Shown: positions 52,216-62,640 of the stretch, piece by piece | How the letters are laid out: each line of letters opens with the position of its first letter | Numbering within the stretch: position 1 is the first letter of the stretch | Assembly: GCA_946811695.1 (NCBI GenBank) | Contig: OX328123.1 | Coordinates: forward strand, 156,237,376 to 156,301,375 | DNA from: Gonocerus acuteangulatus | Taxonomy: Eukaryota; Arthropoda; Insecta; Hemiptera; Coreidae | Length of the DNA stretch: 64,000 bases | Direction: 5' to 3' | The notes under the pieces: model-generated | The model's input: only the letters and a program-made list of their open reading frames with translations | Told to the model about the DNA's origin: nothing | Databases searched by the model: none | Made by a program: the position numbers and the translations under genes

Positions 52216-53120
52216 TTCTTCTCAGAATGAGTCAACCTATTTAAATGTGCCAATTAAATATGAAGTTGCCATTTTGAAACCATATATTTCCATGTAGTCT
52301 TCATTATTATATACAATCTTATGTAAACTTGATATTCGTTTAATGTGAAAACCGACAGTGATTGCTAAATGTCTCACTGGATGTTGTTCTTAAGAATTCT
52401 CTCTTTGTCAGGAATCATTTAACAAATAACAACCTTTATGCCAAGCAAGTGCAAATATTTGATAACATTTATAAATTTTACTATAATGAAGTCAGAATGA
52501 TTTTGTCTGAAAGCACTTGTTGCTTATCTTCTGCACTGGATGGACATACATAAGTGATGTATATGTACATATAATGTATTGCTCAAATTGCTCTACAAGA
52601 ATTTTGGGTGGTCTATAAATGTTACACTTGGTGTCACAAATCTTACAATATTTAATTAATAATAACCAAAAACTGTATGTGATTTCCTATCTTTCACCTG
52701 GATTAGTGAAGTTTTCAATTCTAAGATTATTTACATTTTCCTATTATGAATTTCATGTAATTTTTTCATCTTCAATTATTTATCTATTTAGATTTTATAC
52801 TATGAAATATGAACATTATATTTCAGACTGAGAATATCATCTTTTTTGTATATATGTATACAAATGAGATTTCGAAAATAAATTAAGTACCTACCAAGAA
52901 TTTATTTTATAAGTTACATATTTTAATGCAATTTAATTTAATACCAGTCAAATAGTGATTGAAAGGATGTAATTTTTTTTGTATTTATATAATTTTAAGC
53001 TTACGTATAGTTCCTTCTAAAATTTAATTGTTTTATTTATTTTGATTTCATATCTTGTGCACAAGTTATGATTTGTAAATTACATTGTAATATTTGAATA
53101 AACAAAGCATAAACAATTTG
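52216..53120 (+). other. P4HA: P4HA 3' UTR
   Basis: AT-rich. AATAAA at 52877-52882 and 53097-53102 are the candidate poly(A) signals; transcript ends would lie 10-30 bp beyond. Frames here (52362-52831) are chance. Confidence 0.7.
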
Positions 53121-53209
53121 TTTTATAGATATATAAAGTCCTTATCATCCTTATGCTGTGCTCCAAGTCAAAATAAAGGCATTAGATAGCGAGCCCGTGC
53201 GCACCAAGC

Positions 53210-53460
53210 CATGGGCTTATATAGAAAATAATTTCGGGAGGGGCTGGGAGAATTTCGGGGTGGGGGCTGAAAACATTTAGGGGTATGGAATACTAAAAAT
53301 CTAAAACTTGGAACAGTTAGCCAAATAAAATGCTATTACACCCAATAAAAACTAATATTTTTCTGAACTAAGTGATCTTATTTAATTTATTTTTAAGGTT
53401 TTTATGATATATTTTTACCAATTTGGGGGTCTGCAGCCCCCCCCCTTATATACGCCCATG
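53210..53460. mobile_element. hAT-like MITE, copy 3
   Basis: Ends CATGGGCTTATATAG and TTATATACGCCCATG with the same inside as copy 1 (GAACTAAGTGATCTTATTTA). No matching 8-bp flanks. Confidence 0.8.
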
Positions 53461-53554
53461 CTTCCTCAAGCAAATAAAGAGAAATTAGGAGGGGATCATG
53501 TGTTCTCCAAGCCAAGGAATAGGGATTAGACAGGGAATGAGATCACTAAATCAA

Positions 53555-53762
53555 AAAAGTCTGACACGCAGGAACTGAGTCATCTTAGCCCTTATGTACC
53601 CAATTGACATAGCCCCATCGAAAATTTCATCAATTCATTTTTTGTAGGGAATTTAATAAGCTTTCGAATGGTCACCATCCACTTACCTCGATTTCCCAAC
53701 TGTTTTCGAGATATTTTTGAAAATTTACGAAAAGCCCAAAACCTTTTATGCCTTTTAATTGT
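53555..53762. repeat. Family R piece joined to reverse family E
   Basis: AAAAAAGTCTGACACGCAGG then ACTGAGTCATCTTAGCCC, followed at 53600 by family E in reverse (CCTCGATTTCCCAACTGTTT, TCGAGATATTTTTGAAAAT). Confidence 0.65.
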
Positions 53763-53764
53763 AG

Positions 53765-54608
53765 CGGCTCCTACAGGGGAGAGAGAATAGGAGGTATCAG
53801 GAGCAGGTACCCGGGCGGGTACTGTGGCCCGTAAAGGGCGCTTCCTCCATTCCACCGTCAGGGAGTGGATGCTCAGTACTAGGCCGGAGCCGTTCCTCAA
53901 AGCGGTAGCTGGGGCAATGGTGAAATGATAGGTCATGGGTATTGAGTAGAAGTTAAGGAGCAGACTTGGGGAGAGTAGTGACCAGTGACTAGAGATGGGC
54001 CTTCCAGATCCTGAGAAGGTAGCGCCTGGTTAGCTGGCTGTGCTTGAGAGTCCTGGGCTGGCTGCGCTCGAGAGTCATAGGTCCTTCCTGGTGAGAGCAC
54101 TAGAGTCGAATGCTCTTGCCTATCCCCCCCCCCCCCCCGTAACCCAATAAAACTTAGAAGCAAACAAAAAATAAAATAAAAGAAGAGATGAAAGCAAAAC
54201 TGCGCAAGTGCAACTAGAAGTTAAGCACTGCGGGGTAAAGTGATTGGAAAGAGACTGCCTTATATTGTGCTGAAGCACATTTGAAGGCTTGTAGCAAAAA
54301 TAATTGTGGGTAGTCCAAATTCAGCCGCAGCTGTGGGTGAGGGGTTAATACTGAACGACTGGGAAATCGTTAGTATTGTCGCAAGTGGATAGTTGAAAGA
54401 AGAGACAGCTAAAAGGGACAGTGAGAGGGGAGATGGAAAGCGAAAGATAGATGGATAGCTAAAATCTATAACCTAAAACATTAAAGACTAAAACTTAACC
54501 TATGTTCCTATTAAAGGAGTGAGAGCGCATGGCGTTTAGGAGGGTGACAAGTGTTTCGTCGATAGGACATCCAGCTCAACAAGGCGTAGTAGGCTACTCG
54601 AACCAATA
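53765..54608 (-). other. GC-richer sequence, possible LINE 3' region
   Basis: Markedly less AT-rich than the introns, with a C18 run at 54126-54143. Similar in base composition to the LINE flank at 62255-62640, and both abut the Gypsy element, so it may be the continuation of that LINE's 3' region. No domain seen; the frame at 53592-53936 (minus) is not recognisable. Confidence 0.3.
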
Positions 54609-54689
54609 TTTACTATTACCTCTTTGGGGGTAATTGTGACGTCACTCTGGTTTTGGTAGGTAAAACGCGTGTTTATTTTAATGTTTAAT

Positions 54690-55062
54690 ATATTAATAAT
54701 TTAATCAAATAATTAAATAAAAAACTAATAACATTAAAATAACTAATAAAATATTAAAATTATACGCTAACCTAGGAACTACTTTGTACATACTATAATC
54801 TATCTTATCCTACATATATATACAATTAATACAAATGCTACTTGCGGATATCCATCGCAACTCTTCATTATACCTAAGTATGGTCATACTGATACGTTAT
54901 TATATCATAACACAACCAAGCGTAAGTATTCACAAAAACACAGGTGAGCGTCCTATATTCGGAAACTGACTGACTGGTTAACCTCCTAGGCAGGAACCTT
55001 CCAGCTATATAGTCTAGGTAGGATCTATAGGCGCAGTTATTAGCCTATGACGAACCGCCACA
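54690..55062 (-). repeat. Gypsy 3' LTR
   Basis: Starts TGTGGCGGTTCGTCATAG on the minus strand and matches 61874-62254 over its length. The pol stop codon lies a few codons inside it. Its left limit is uncertain (54614-54690) because the other LTR is truncated there. Confidence 0.9.
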
Positions 55063-56100
55063 GCACTCCCCCCTAATAACTGCGTCCAAAAATCTGACGT
55101 TTGGCTTAATGGTGCGGCCAAACCTACTCTTCACCGGTTGTACTGGTAGTCCTTCCTTGTCCTCTTCTTTAGCGGCTGCAGTTGGTTCAATAGAGTTTTC
55201 AGGGTTATTAGCTGCTGTGGTCACTGTTCTGCTATCTTCATCCTGTGCAAGCAGGAAAGCTGGTTTCACTCTGTCTAGCGAAACTGTGAGCTCTCTGTTC
55301 GGCAACTGAAGTGTGCATAGCTTTTCGGTCCTCCGTAGAACAGGGTAAGGTCCATTATACGGTGGGGTAAGACCCTTCTTCAACGTGTCTTCCCTCAAAA
55401 ATACAAATTTGCATGTCGCTAAAGCCTGATGTATAAACATCTTCTTACTAGCTCGAAATGGGGCTGGACGTAGATGGCTTAAATCTTCCTTCAACCGGCG
55501 AACAAATTCTTGTACGGTATAACGTCCGAGAGATGGAGCTAAGAACTCACCAGGCAACCGCAAGTTCTGACCATAAACTGATTCCGCGACACTGAAACCT
55601 GTGTCATCTCTTATCACGGTCCTCAATCCTAGAAGAACTGTAGGAAGCAGGTTAGCCCAATTTTCCACATCCAGGTGTGCGATCAAAGCTGCTTTCAAAG
55701 ACCTATGCCATCTTTCCATACACCCGTTAGATTGAGGGTGGTATGGGGATGTCCTGATCTTGTTGGTACCAAGGAACCGAGTAAGACAACAAAAGAGCTC
55801 ACTCTCGAATTGCCTCCCTTGGTCCGTAGTCAATCTAGATGGCACACAAAATCGAGACACCCATCCATGATAAAATGTTTCTGCTATTATCTCTGCCGTT
55901 ATGTACTCCACTGGCACAGCTTCCGACCAGCGCGTATATCTGTCAATCATCGTGACCAGATACCGCTTACCTTTTGACGGCGGTAACGGTCCGACGATAT
56001 CCAAATGGACGTGCTCAAACCGCTCAGCGAATTCAAAGTTACCAGGGCTTGTAACCGTGTGTCTTCCAACTTTACCTCGCTGGCATCCAATACATGTCTG
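55045..56100 (-). pseudogene. Gypsy integrase
   Basis: Frame 56004-55045 begins MDIVGPLPPSKGKRYLVTMI. Catalytic D2, D61 (TTDQGRQF) and E97 (SNGCMERW) have 35 residues between D61 and E97, a proper D,D-35-E core. The C-terminal part (NGPYPVLRR, VSLDRVKPAF) is the usual GPY/F module and the frame ends inside the LTR. The zinc-finger Cys pair (CIGC) lies just upstream in another frame, separated by a short duplication, so the polyprotein is broken. Function in life: inserts the element cDNA. Confidence 0.9.
55063..55080 (-). other. Polypurine tract
   Basis: Minus strand AGGGGGGAGTGC directly before the 3' LTR; primes plus-strand DNA synthesis in LTR elements. Confidence 0.75.
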
Positions 56101-56829
56101 TGGCCAAGCGATCCTTATCTTCCTTAGCGATCCTTATCTTAGACATCCTTATCTTCTGAGCGACAGATTTTCGGGATGCTCTTACTCCGGGGTGGCTCGC
56201 ATTATGCAGAGAATCGAAGATCTCCTGACGAAGTGCTGCCGGAACGTAGACTCGCACTTGCTTCTGGGATGTCTCACACAGGATAGGTTCGGCTGCTCCA
56301 GGTAAGCAGATCAATTTCAACTGCAAATTCTCCTGCTTCTTCAGAGCTTCGACCTCCGGATCCTTCTTCTGTAGAGCTGCAAGCCTATCCAAATCGCTAG
56401 CAAGATGAATAGCTTCCACGCGTGATAAAGCGTCAGCTACCTGGTTGTTCTCACCATCAACGTTCTGAATATTGGTCGAAAATTGGGAAATAAAATTTAA
56501 CCACCTCATCCTAATCGGAGATGCTGTAGAGGGCTTTTGATGCATAGCGTAGACGAGTGGTCTGTGATCAGTAAAAATGACAAAGCTCCTCCCTTCGATG
56601 ATAGGTCGGAAGTATCGCACAGCTGAATATATAGCCAGGAGTTCGCGATCGTATGCTGAATGTGTACCTTGCGCCTCCGATAATGCTTTTGAGTAAAATC
56701 CCAAAAGTGTCCAATGATCTTCTTCCCACTGCTGAAGAACTGCTCCCATACAACTGCTGGACGCATCGCAAGCCAATGATAATTTGGCATCTGGTTTGGG
56801 ATGAGCAAGCAATGCTGCTGACTTTAAGC
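56072..56829 (-). pseudogene. Gypsy RNase H and integrase N-terminal finger
   Basis: From the transposon junction the frame reads LACDASSSCMGAVLQQ (first Asp), YDRELLAIYSAVRYFRPIIE (Glu), FTDHRPLVYA (Asp) and NQVADALSR (last Asp): a complete RNase H. HNASHPGVRASR near the end holds the His pair of the integrase finger. The frame then stops because of a ~19-bp tandem duplication near 56108-56150. The first dozen residues of the open frame come from the inserted transposon. Confidence 0.9.
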
Positions 56830-56832
56830 TAT

Positions 56833-57547
56833 TAGTCCGTCGGCCCGTGTACATTTTATGCAACGATTTTTAAGATTCTTCATTTTTTCACTATTGATTG
56901 TACAAGTCTTAACTAGAACAGTGCCGCTTGTCAGCTGGCTAGGTAGCGGTGGATTTGGCTGCGGGGGCGTTGCAAACATAGGAAAAATATGGAAATGTGA
57001 AATGATTTTAAGATTCATGAAATTTCTTGGAGAGACACCTTATATTATACAATAATCATTGGCACTTGTCAGCTGGCCGGCCAGCGGTGGACTGCTTGTC
57101 AGCTGGGGGTCTAAACTTGGCAAAAATACGAAATTCTGAAACGATTTTAAGATTGCTGAAATTTTGGTGGTTACTAGTATTTGTAGTGAGATTAACGAAA
57201 GACATTGTCAGCTGCTCATATCTTGGTGGAAAACTTGTCAGCTGGAGGGGTATAAGCGCTGAGCACATGGCGCGCGCTCCGCTTTATACCGCCAGCTGAC
57301 AACTTTTCCGCCCACATATAAGCAGCTGACAATTTGTTTCGTCAATCTTATTACGAATACTACCTACTAACAAAATTTCAGGAATCTTAATATAGTTTTT
57401 GACTATTTAATAGCGAAAGCATGCTTATATTGATTACAACTTCTGAATATATTGATTGTAAATGAATATTTTTATTATCAACGTTAAAATATATTATGTA
57501 TTTGCATTAAGGTAAGATGAAAAAATATGTCAATTATTTGTATAAAA
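56833..57547 (+). repeat. Left TIR with TTGTCAGCTG clusters
   Basis: Seven TTGTCAGCTG/CAGCTGACAA words at about 56928, 57066, 57099, 57205, 57233, 57291 and 57322. A local palindrome is centred near 57268: TTGTCAGCTGG...GGTATAAGCG faces CGCTTTATACC...CCAGCTGACAA. Confidence 0.9.
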
Positions 57548-57599
57548 TACTGTATTGGTAATAAAAAAGTATTATGCAATTAATCATAATAATAATAAT

Positions 57600-57895
57600 A
57601 GTATACTAAAGACACTTAATAATATAATAATAAAAAGAAAGTCAATCGTTTTCTGATTCTGACTCTGCACCTTCAGAATCATCAACCCCCCCGCCCCCCC
57701 GCAGTAATTGTGCGGTCATCATTCTTGGTGTCTTTCAGCTGAAAATACTAATTATTGTTATTGATAAAATGATTAAACGTTAATAAAGCATAGAAAATAA
57801 ATAGTTTAATATCTTCAGTGAATTGCTGACCTCGAATAATCATATCAACTACTCGACGGAATTGTTCGCCGTCAAACCATTTACAGGTTTATATA
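57600..57895 (-). pseudogene. Decayed C-terminal exons, copy A
   Basis: Minus strand: KWFDGEQFRRVVDMIIR near 57885-57835, then a GTCAGC...TATTTTCAG intron-like stretch of about 90 bp, then residues ERHQE and stops; farther on DDSEGAESESEND and a stop in another frame. A C12 run disturbs it. An acidic tail of this kind could be the C-terminus of the missing transposase. Family not recognised. Confidence 0.45.
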
Positions 57896-58949
57896 TTATC
57901 TTCAATATCCCATCCGTAATCCAGAGGAGTTAAACTTGAAGGTTCTTGTTTGTTTATTTTAGATTTTAAACATCGTCGTATAGGTATTTTTTTTTTCAAT
58001 CTACTTTACAGTAGATTTATACCTACTCGATATTAGAGGTATAGCCATCGGGGATCAACCATACAGGCTGCTAGGATTGCTAAAAGAAGCTCCAGACCTC
58101 TTAAGGATTGTTTAACTGTAGTGTGTATAGAGTGTCTGACACAGCAAACATACAGACAAACAGACAACAATTCTATAAATCATTGTTTTGGGTACAATTG
58201 CGTTGATAAAGGCCACCAATAGTATTTTTACTCATATATCTTGCATGTACAAACAGCGATCCGTTAGAATTTTATTATATGTGAAGATAGATTACGGCTA
58301 GTAGTGGTAAGTTGGTAAATCGGGTCCAGAATAAACCCCCCTCCTAATAAACCGATTTACTTTATTTTTACAACATATTTTTCTATTAATATTTCCACAA
58401 ACGAATATCGAGTTTCGTCCGAGCGACTTTGGGTCCGGAGTAAACCCCTCCTCCAGATGAACCAATTTTTCTGGTTAAGGAACTCGTTAAATCATTTGCT
58501 AAGAGAATATTATATACAAAGTTTCGTTAAAAAAAATCCTCTGGTGTGTATCGAATTAACGATAGTTCATGAAATGTTGGACGTGATTCTTTACATTGGC
58601 ATAACATTTTTATTTATGTACCGATTCGCATGAAACAAACACTAAATATTAAGTGAAACGTACCACAATATATTAGTGAATACTGCAACTAAATCGGATA
58701 AGCCGTAATTCTGAGATTAGCGCGCACAGATAAACAGACAAGCAGGCAAAAATTTTAAAAATCATTGTTTTGGGTACTATTGCATTGATAAAGGTCCCCA
58801 ATAGTATTTTTCCCCATCTTCCAGAAACAGACAGCGATCCGTTAGAATTGTATTATTTTTATAGATTTGTATTAAGGTATGATGAAAAAATATATTATTT
58901 ATTTGTATAAAATACTGTAAAAATTATTATATAATTTATTTATAATAAT

Positions 58950-59215
58950 AATAGTTACCTAATAAAACTTTTTAATAAAAAGAAAGTCTGACTCTTCACC
59001 TTCAGAATCATTACTTTCGATATTTGTAGTGTTTGTGAGGTCATCCTGCTGTCTCTCATGTGAAAATACTAATTATTGGTAATGAAAAAAATGATGAAAC
59101 ATTAATAAAGCAAAGAAAATGAATAATTTTAATATCTTCAGTGAATTATTGATCTCGAACAATCATTTCAACTACTGGGAGTAATTATTTGCCATTAGAT
59201 GTTAAAATTTGGATG
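58950..59215 (-). pseudogene. Decayed C-terminal exons, copy B
   Basis: Second copy of the same segment. After the same intron-like stretch (its 5' GT lost) an open frame reads ERQQDDLTNTTNIESN then DSEGEESD. Copies A and B together show the ancestral frame was coding. Confidence 0.45.
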
Positions 59216-59343
59216 AATATGGGAACGTGAACAAACCAAACTATTTAGATAATAATAACTTATTTTTAACATTAGGCGAAACACTCTGCCAAGCGTTGCC
59301 TGATTTTCACGCATTCACAGGCAAAATTTTGTTATGTGCTATG

Positions 59344-60059
59344 TATTTTATACAAATAAATGATATATTTTTTCATCTTACCTTAATGCAAATACATAAT
59401 ATATTTTAACGTTGATAATAAAAATATTCATTTACAATCAATATATTCAGAAGTTGTAATCAATATAAGCATGCTTTCGCTATTAAATAGTCAAAAACTA
59501 TATTAAGATTCCTGAAATTTTGTTAGTAGGTAGTATTCGTAATAAGATTGACAAAACAAATTGTCAGCTGCTTATATGTGGGTGGAAAAGTTGTCAGCTG
59601 GCGGTATAAAGCGGAGCGCGCGCCATATGCTCAGCGCTTATACCCCCCCAGCTGACAGGTTTTCCACCAAGATATGAACAGCTGACAATGTTTTTTGTTA
59701 ATCTCACTACAAATACTAGTAACCACCAAAATTTCAGCAATCTTAAAATCGTTTCAGAATTTCGTATTTTTGCCAAGTTTAGACCCCCAGCTGACAAGCA
59801 GTCCACCGCTGGCCGGCCAGCTGACAAGTGCCAATGATTATTGTATAATATAAGGTGTCTCTCCAAGAAATTTCATGAATCTTAAAATCGTTTCACATTT
59901 TCATATTTTTCCGAAGTTTGCAACGCCCCCGCAGCCAAACCCACCGCTACCTAGCCAGCTGACAAGTGGCACTGTTCTAGTTAAGACTTGTACAATCAAT
60001 AGTGAAAAAATGAAGAATCTTAAAAATCGTTGCATAAAATGTCACGGGCCGACGGACTA
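59344..60059 (-). repeat. Right TIR
   Basis: Reverse complement of the left TIR with few differences (for example ATATGCTCAGCGC for ACATGGC context, CCGAAG for CTATG). Confidence 0.9.
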
Positions 60060-60062
60060 TAT

Positions 60063-60830
60063 CCCTATAGCGCTCAAATGCTTCAGTGCTCTCCTACGTC
60101 CACTCAATCAGCGATTTGTCGTTTTTCTTAGAGCCTTGGAGATATCAGTTGAGAATCCGTTGTACTGCAGCGGCCTTGGAAATACAGCGACGATAAAAAT
60201 TAATCATCCCCAAAAATCTGCGTAACGATCTAACGTCCTGGGGCTTTGGATATTCGGCAATGGCCTGAACTTTTGCTTCCTGCGGCCTTATTCCCTCCGG
60301 CGTTATGTGATAACCAAGGAAATCGATCTCACTCAAACCAAATTGACACTTATCTGGGTTAAGTGTGAGACCATAATCGTTCAACCTTTTGAACACCTCC
60401 CGTAGATGATCGATATGCTCCTTGTGGCTTGAAGAGGCAATAAGCACATCATCCAGGAGAACAAAGCAGAAGTGTCCATAAAACGCTGAAAAGCTTGCGC
60501 AGCATTTTTCAGTCCAAAACACATTCTTGAAAATTCAAATAGTCCAAACGGAGTAATTATTGCTGTCTTGGGCACATCTTCCTCTCTGATCGGAATATGA
60601 TCATAAGCCCTTACTAAATCTAGCCTTGAGAAATGTGTCTTACCGTACAGGTTGTTGCGAAAGTCCATTATATTTGGAACGCCATATCGGTCAGGCACTG
60701 TCTGAGAATTAAGTTGGCGGAAGTCTCCACAAGGACGAACTTTTCCATCTTTCTTGTCCACAACGTGCAAAGCACTCGACCATTGGCTCTTAGATGGACG
60801 ACATATTCCCCTTTTGCACCATATGATTAA
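60063..60830 (-). pseudogene. Gypsy reverse transcriptase, frameshifted
   Basis: Two overlapping frames. 60770-60381 carries [34 protein letters not shown] (motif A Asp) and [20 protein letters not shown]. 60522-60145 carries the active box as [11 protein letters not shown], then LGYHITPEGIRPQEAK and LRRFLGMINFYRRCI. The box has Leu where most relatives have Tyr. A one-base change near 60500 separates the frames and two stops follow before the transposon junction. Confidence 0.9.
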
Positions 60831-61476
60831 ACTCCTCCTTCACCTTCAGGTACTTATCAGGGGGTAGTCTTCTAGCCTTCGCAGAGACAGGATGTCCGGT
60901 CGTTTCAATGAAGTGAACGGTGTCATGCTTCACCGGCTCCTTCAAGGAACTTGGTTTGGTAATGTCCGGAAATTCGCGAAGCAAGAAGGCGTATGGGTGT
61001 CCTTCGGGAACGGCTGAGATAGATGCTGGAATCTCGTTGATGAGTTTGCCTCTAGAAGTCAACCCTGTTGTTTTGTCAATCAGTTGTCGACCCTTGAGTT
61101 CAACCATAAGGTTGTAGTAGTACATAAAGTCCGCTCCGATAATAGCTCTGGGTATGTCTGCAATTACGAAAGGCCATTTAAAAGAACGACGAAGTCCAAG
61201 GTCCAACTTCAAAGTTTCCTCACCGTAGGTCTTAATCTTGGTACCATTTGCAGCATATAAAGTAAAATCCTTCTGGACAGGCTTCATGCACTTCCTTGTA
61301 GGAATAACAGAAATTGCTGCACCAGTGTCGATTAGCAGAGAAAGTCCTGTCCTCTTATCCTGTAGAAAAAGACGGCGTTGTGCAATACTGCTGGCACCGG
61401 CACACGCCACTTCCGGGCCATCAGCTAGTTTTCCGACTTCTTGTGCAATCTCTCCCAGGCACATGGCTGAATGCAC
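60790..61476 (-). pseudogene. Gypsy protease and start of RT
   Basis: 228-residue frame. LLIDTGAAISVIP near residues 47-60 is the aspartic protease site; AIIGADFMYYYNLMV is the second conserved turn. It ends with TGHPVSAKARRLPPDKY and FNHMVQKG, the RT leader, then shifts frame. It overlaps Gag by 52 bp in another frame, as expected for programmed frameshifting. Confidence 0.88.
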
Positions 61477-61778
61477 TTGTTAGCATTTTCCTTAAATCGG
61501 AAATGATAAAAGCATAACCAATCTGGTTTGTTCGCTTGACTCTTGGAACGACTTCGGTTTCTCTGGTTTGTCCTATGGCGCTGAAGAGATGAATCCTCCC
61601 GCTGTCCTTGGCGCCCTCGAGAAGACAAAGCTGCAATTTGCGCGGTCAGCTGCTCTATCTTTGGTTCTAAGCGTAAAGCTGTGTTCTGCCAGGAGGAAGA
61701 ACTTGCATTACCCACCGAACAAACTTCTTCTGGTCGAATCATCTCGTGAATTTATCTGCAACTTCCGCTAGCTTCTCA
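61425..61778 (-). pseudogene. Gypsy Gag C-terminal fragment
   Basis: About 105 residues: a basic Q/R/S-rich stretch, then WLCFYHFRFKENANKCIQPC, the C-x2-H...C...C pattern typical of arthropod Gypsy Gag. The N-terminal capsid part is missing; a SINE piece abuts at 61779. Confidence 0.75.
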
Positions 61779-61873
61779 TCCCTATCCTGGCTAGAAAAGG
61801 GTGGTAACCTATAGATAACCCGTCCTAAAATTCGTAGTTAATAATAAATGGACGTTAAAATTTAAATAAATAA
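61779..61873 (+). mobile_element. SINE S1 3' fragment replacing Gypsy leader
   Basis: CCTATCCTGGCTAGAAAAGG, CCTATAGATAACCCGTCC, AATAATAAATGGACGTTAAA and an AAAT tail that runs into the LTR at 61874. Confidence 0.85.
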
Positions 61874-62254
61874 ATATTAATAATTTAATCAAATAATTAA
61901 ATAAAACAACTAATAACATTAAAATAACTAATAAAATATTAAAATTATACGCTAACCTAGGAACTACTTTGTACATACTATAATTTATCTTATCCTACAT
62001 ATATATACAATTAATACAAATGCTACTTGCGGATATCCATCGCAACTCTTCATTATACCTAAGTATGGCCATACTGATACGTTATTATAACATAACACAA
62101 CCAAGCGTAAGTATTCACAAAAACACAGGTGAGCGTCCTATACTCGGAAACTGACTGACTGGTTAACCTCCTAGGCAGGAACCTTCCAGCTATATAGTCT
62201 ACCATAGAGGTAGGATCTATAGGCGCAGTTATTACCCTATGACGAACCGCCACA
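61874..62254 (-). repeat. Gypsy 5' LTR
   Basis: Same as 54690-55062 apart from five substitutions, a 1-bp indel and an 8-bp extra block (ACCATAGA) near 62202. Its inner end is cut by the SINE tail. Confidence 0.9.
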
Positions 62255-62640
62255 TTTACTTTAGTATACTATATGATGCTACTTTGATCAAAATTACTGA
62301 AGCTAACCAGGAGAAGTGGCATCGTTTGTCGTGAGGATAGATAGCGGTACAAGAGAAAGATAAAGTTGGAGAGGAGATTTAAAGATGAATACTAAGTGAC
62401 AAGAGGGTGTGTTTTGTGTGGTGTGCTATTATGTGATAGTGTGATAGGAAAGAGATAAAATTAAAGGATAGTCGGAGAGTAGATTAGAAAAAAGTGGGGG
62501 GGAGAGAAAAACAACACAGGTGTCATGTAGGCTTGATGGGACGGAGGTTACTGGTCAAATATGTCTTGAAGACGGGCACCTAGCTTGGTCCCTTGCGATC
62601 TGTCGGGACAGAAGGGGGGGGGGGGGGTAATGCTGTTGAA
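62255..62640 (-). other. LINE 3' region
   Basis: Purine-rich on the plus strand. Follows the LINE coding part in the minus direction. No coding signal. Confidence 0.4.

Larger units (their letters stand above)
56833..60059. mobile_element. TIR transposon, TAGTC ends, TSD TAT (member 1)
   Basis: 3227 bp inside the Gypsy pol. TIRs of about 715 bp (56833-57547, 59344-60059) begin TAGTCCGTCGGCCCGTG. TAT flanks both sides (56830-56832, 60060-60062); removing the element and one TAT puts the two Gypsy pol halves back in one phase, which supports a 3-bp duplication rather than TA. The middle has two decayed copies of a reading-frame end and a reverse family Q piece. No complete transposase. Confidence 0.9.
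54690..62254 (-). mobile_element. Ty3/Gypsy LTR retrotransposon, interrupted
   Basis: Minus-strand order: 5' LTR (61874-62254), Gag end, protease, RT, [3.2-kb DNA transposon], RNase H, integrase, purine tract, 3' LTR (54690-55062). The aligned LTRs show five substitutions and two short indels by eye, a fairly recent insertion. The region between the 5' LTR and Gag is replaced by a SINE piece, so the leader and most of Gag are lost. TTTAC follows the right LTR and also occurs at 54609-54613, possibly a 5-bp duplication if the left LTR extends to 54614. No env. Confidence 0.92.

Noticed and set aside
55109..55977. Plus-strand frames over the integrase region
   Set aside because: Shadows of the minus-strand pol gene.
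57027..57299. 90-residue frame found in both TIRs (also 59594-59866)
   Set aside because: Appears twice because the TIR is duplicated; composition and stops nearby do not suggest a protein.
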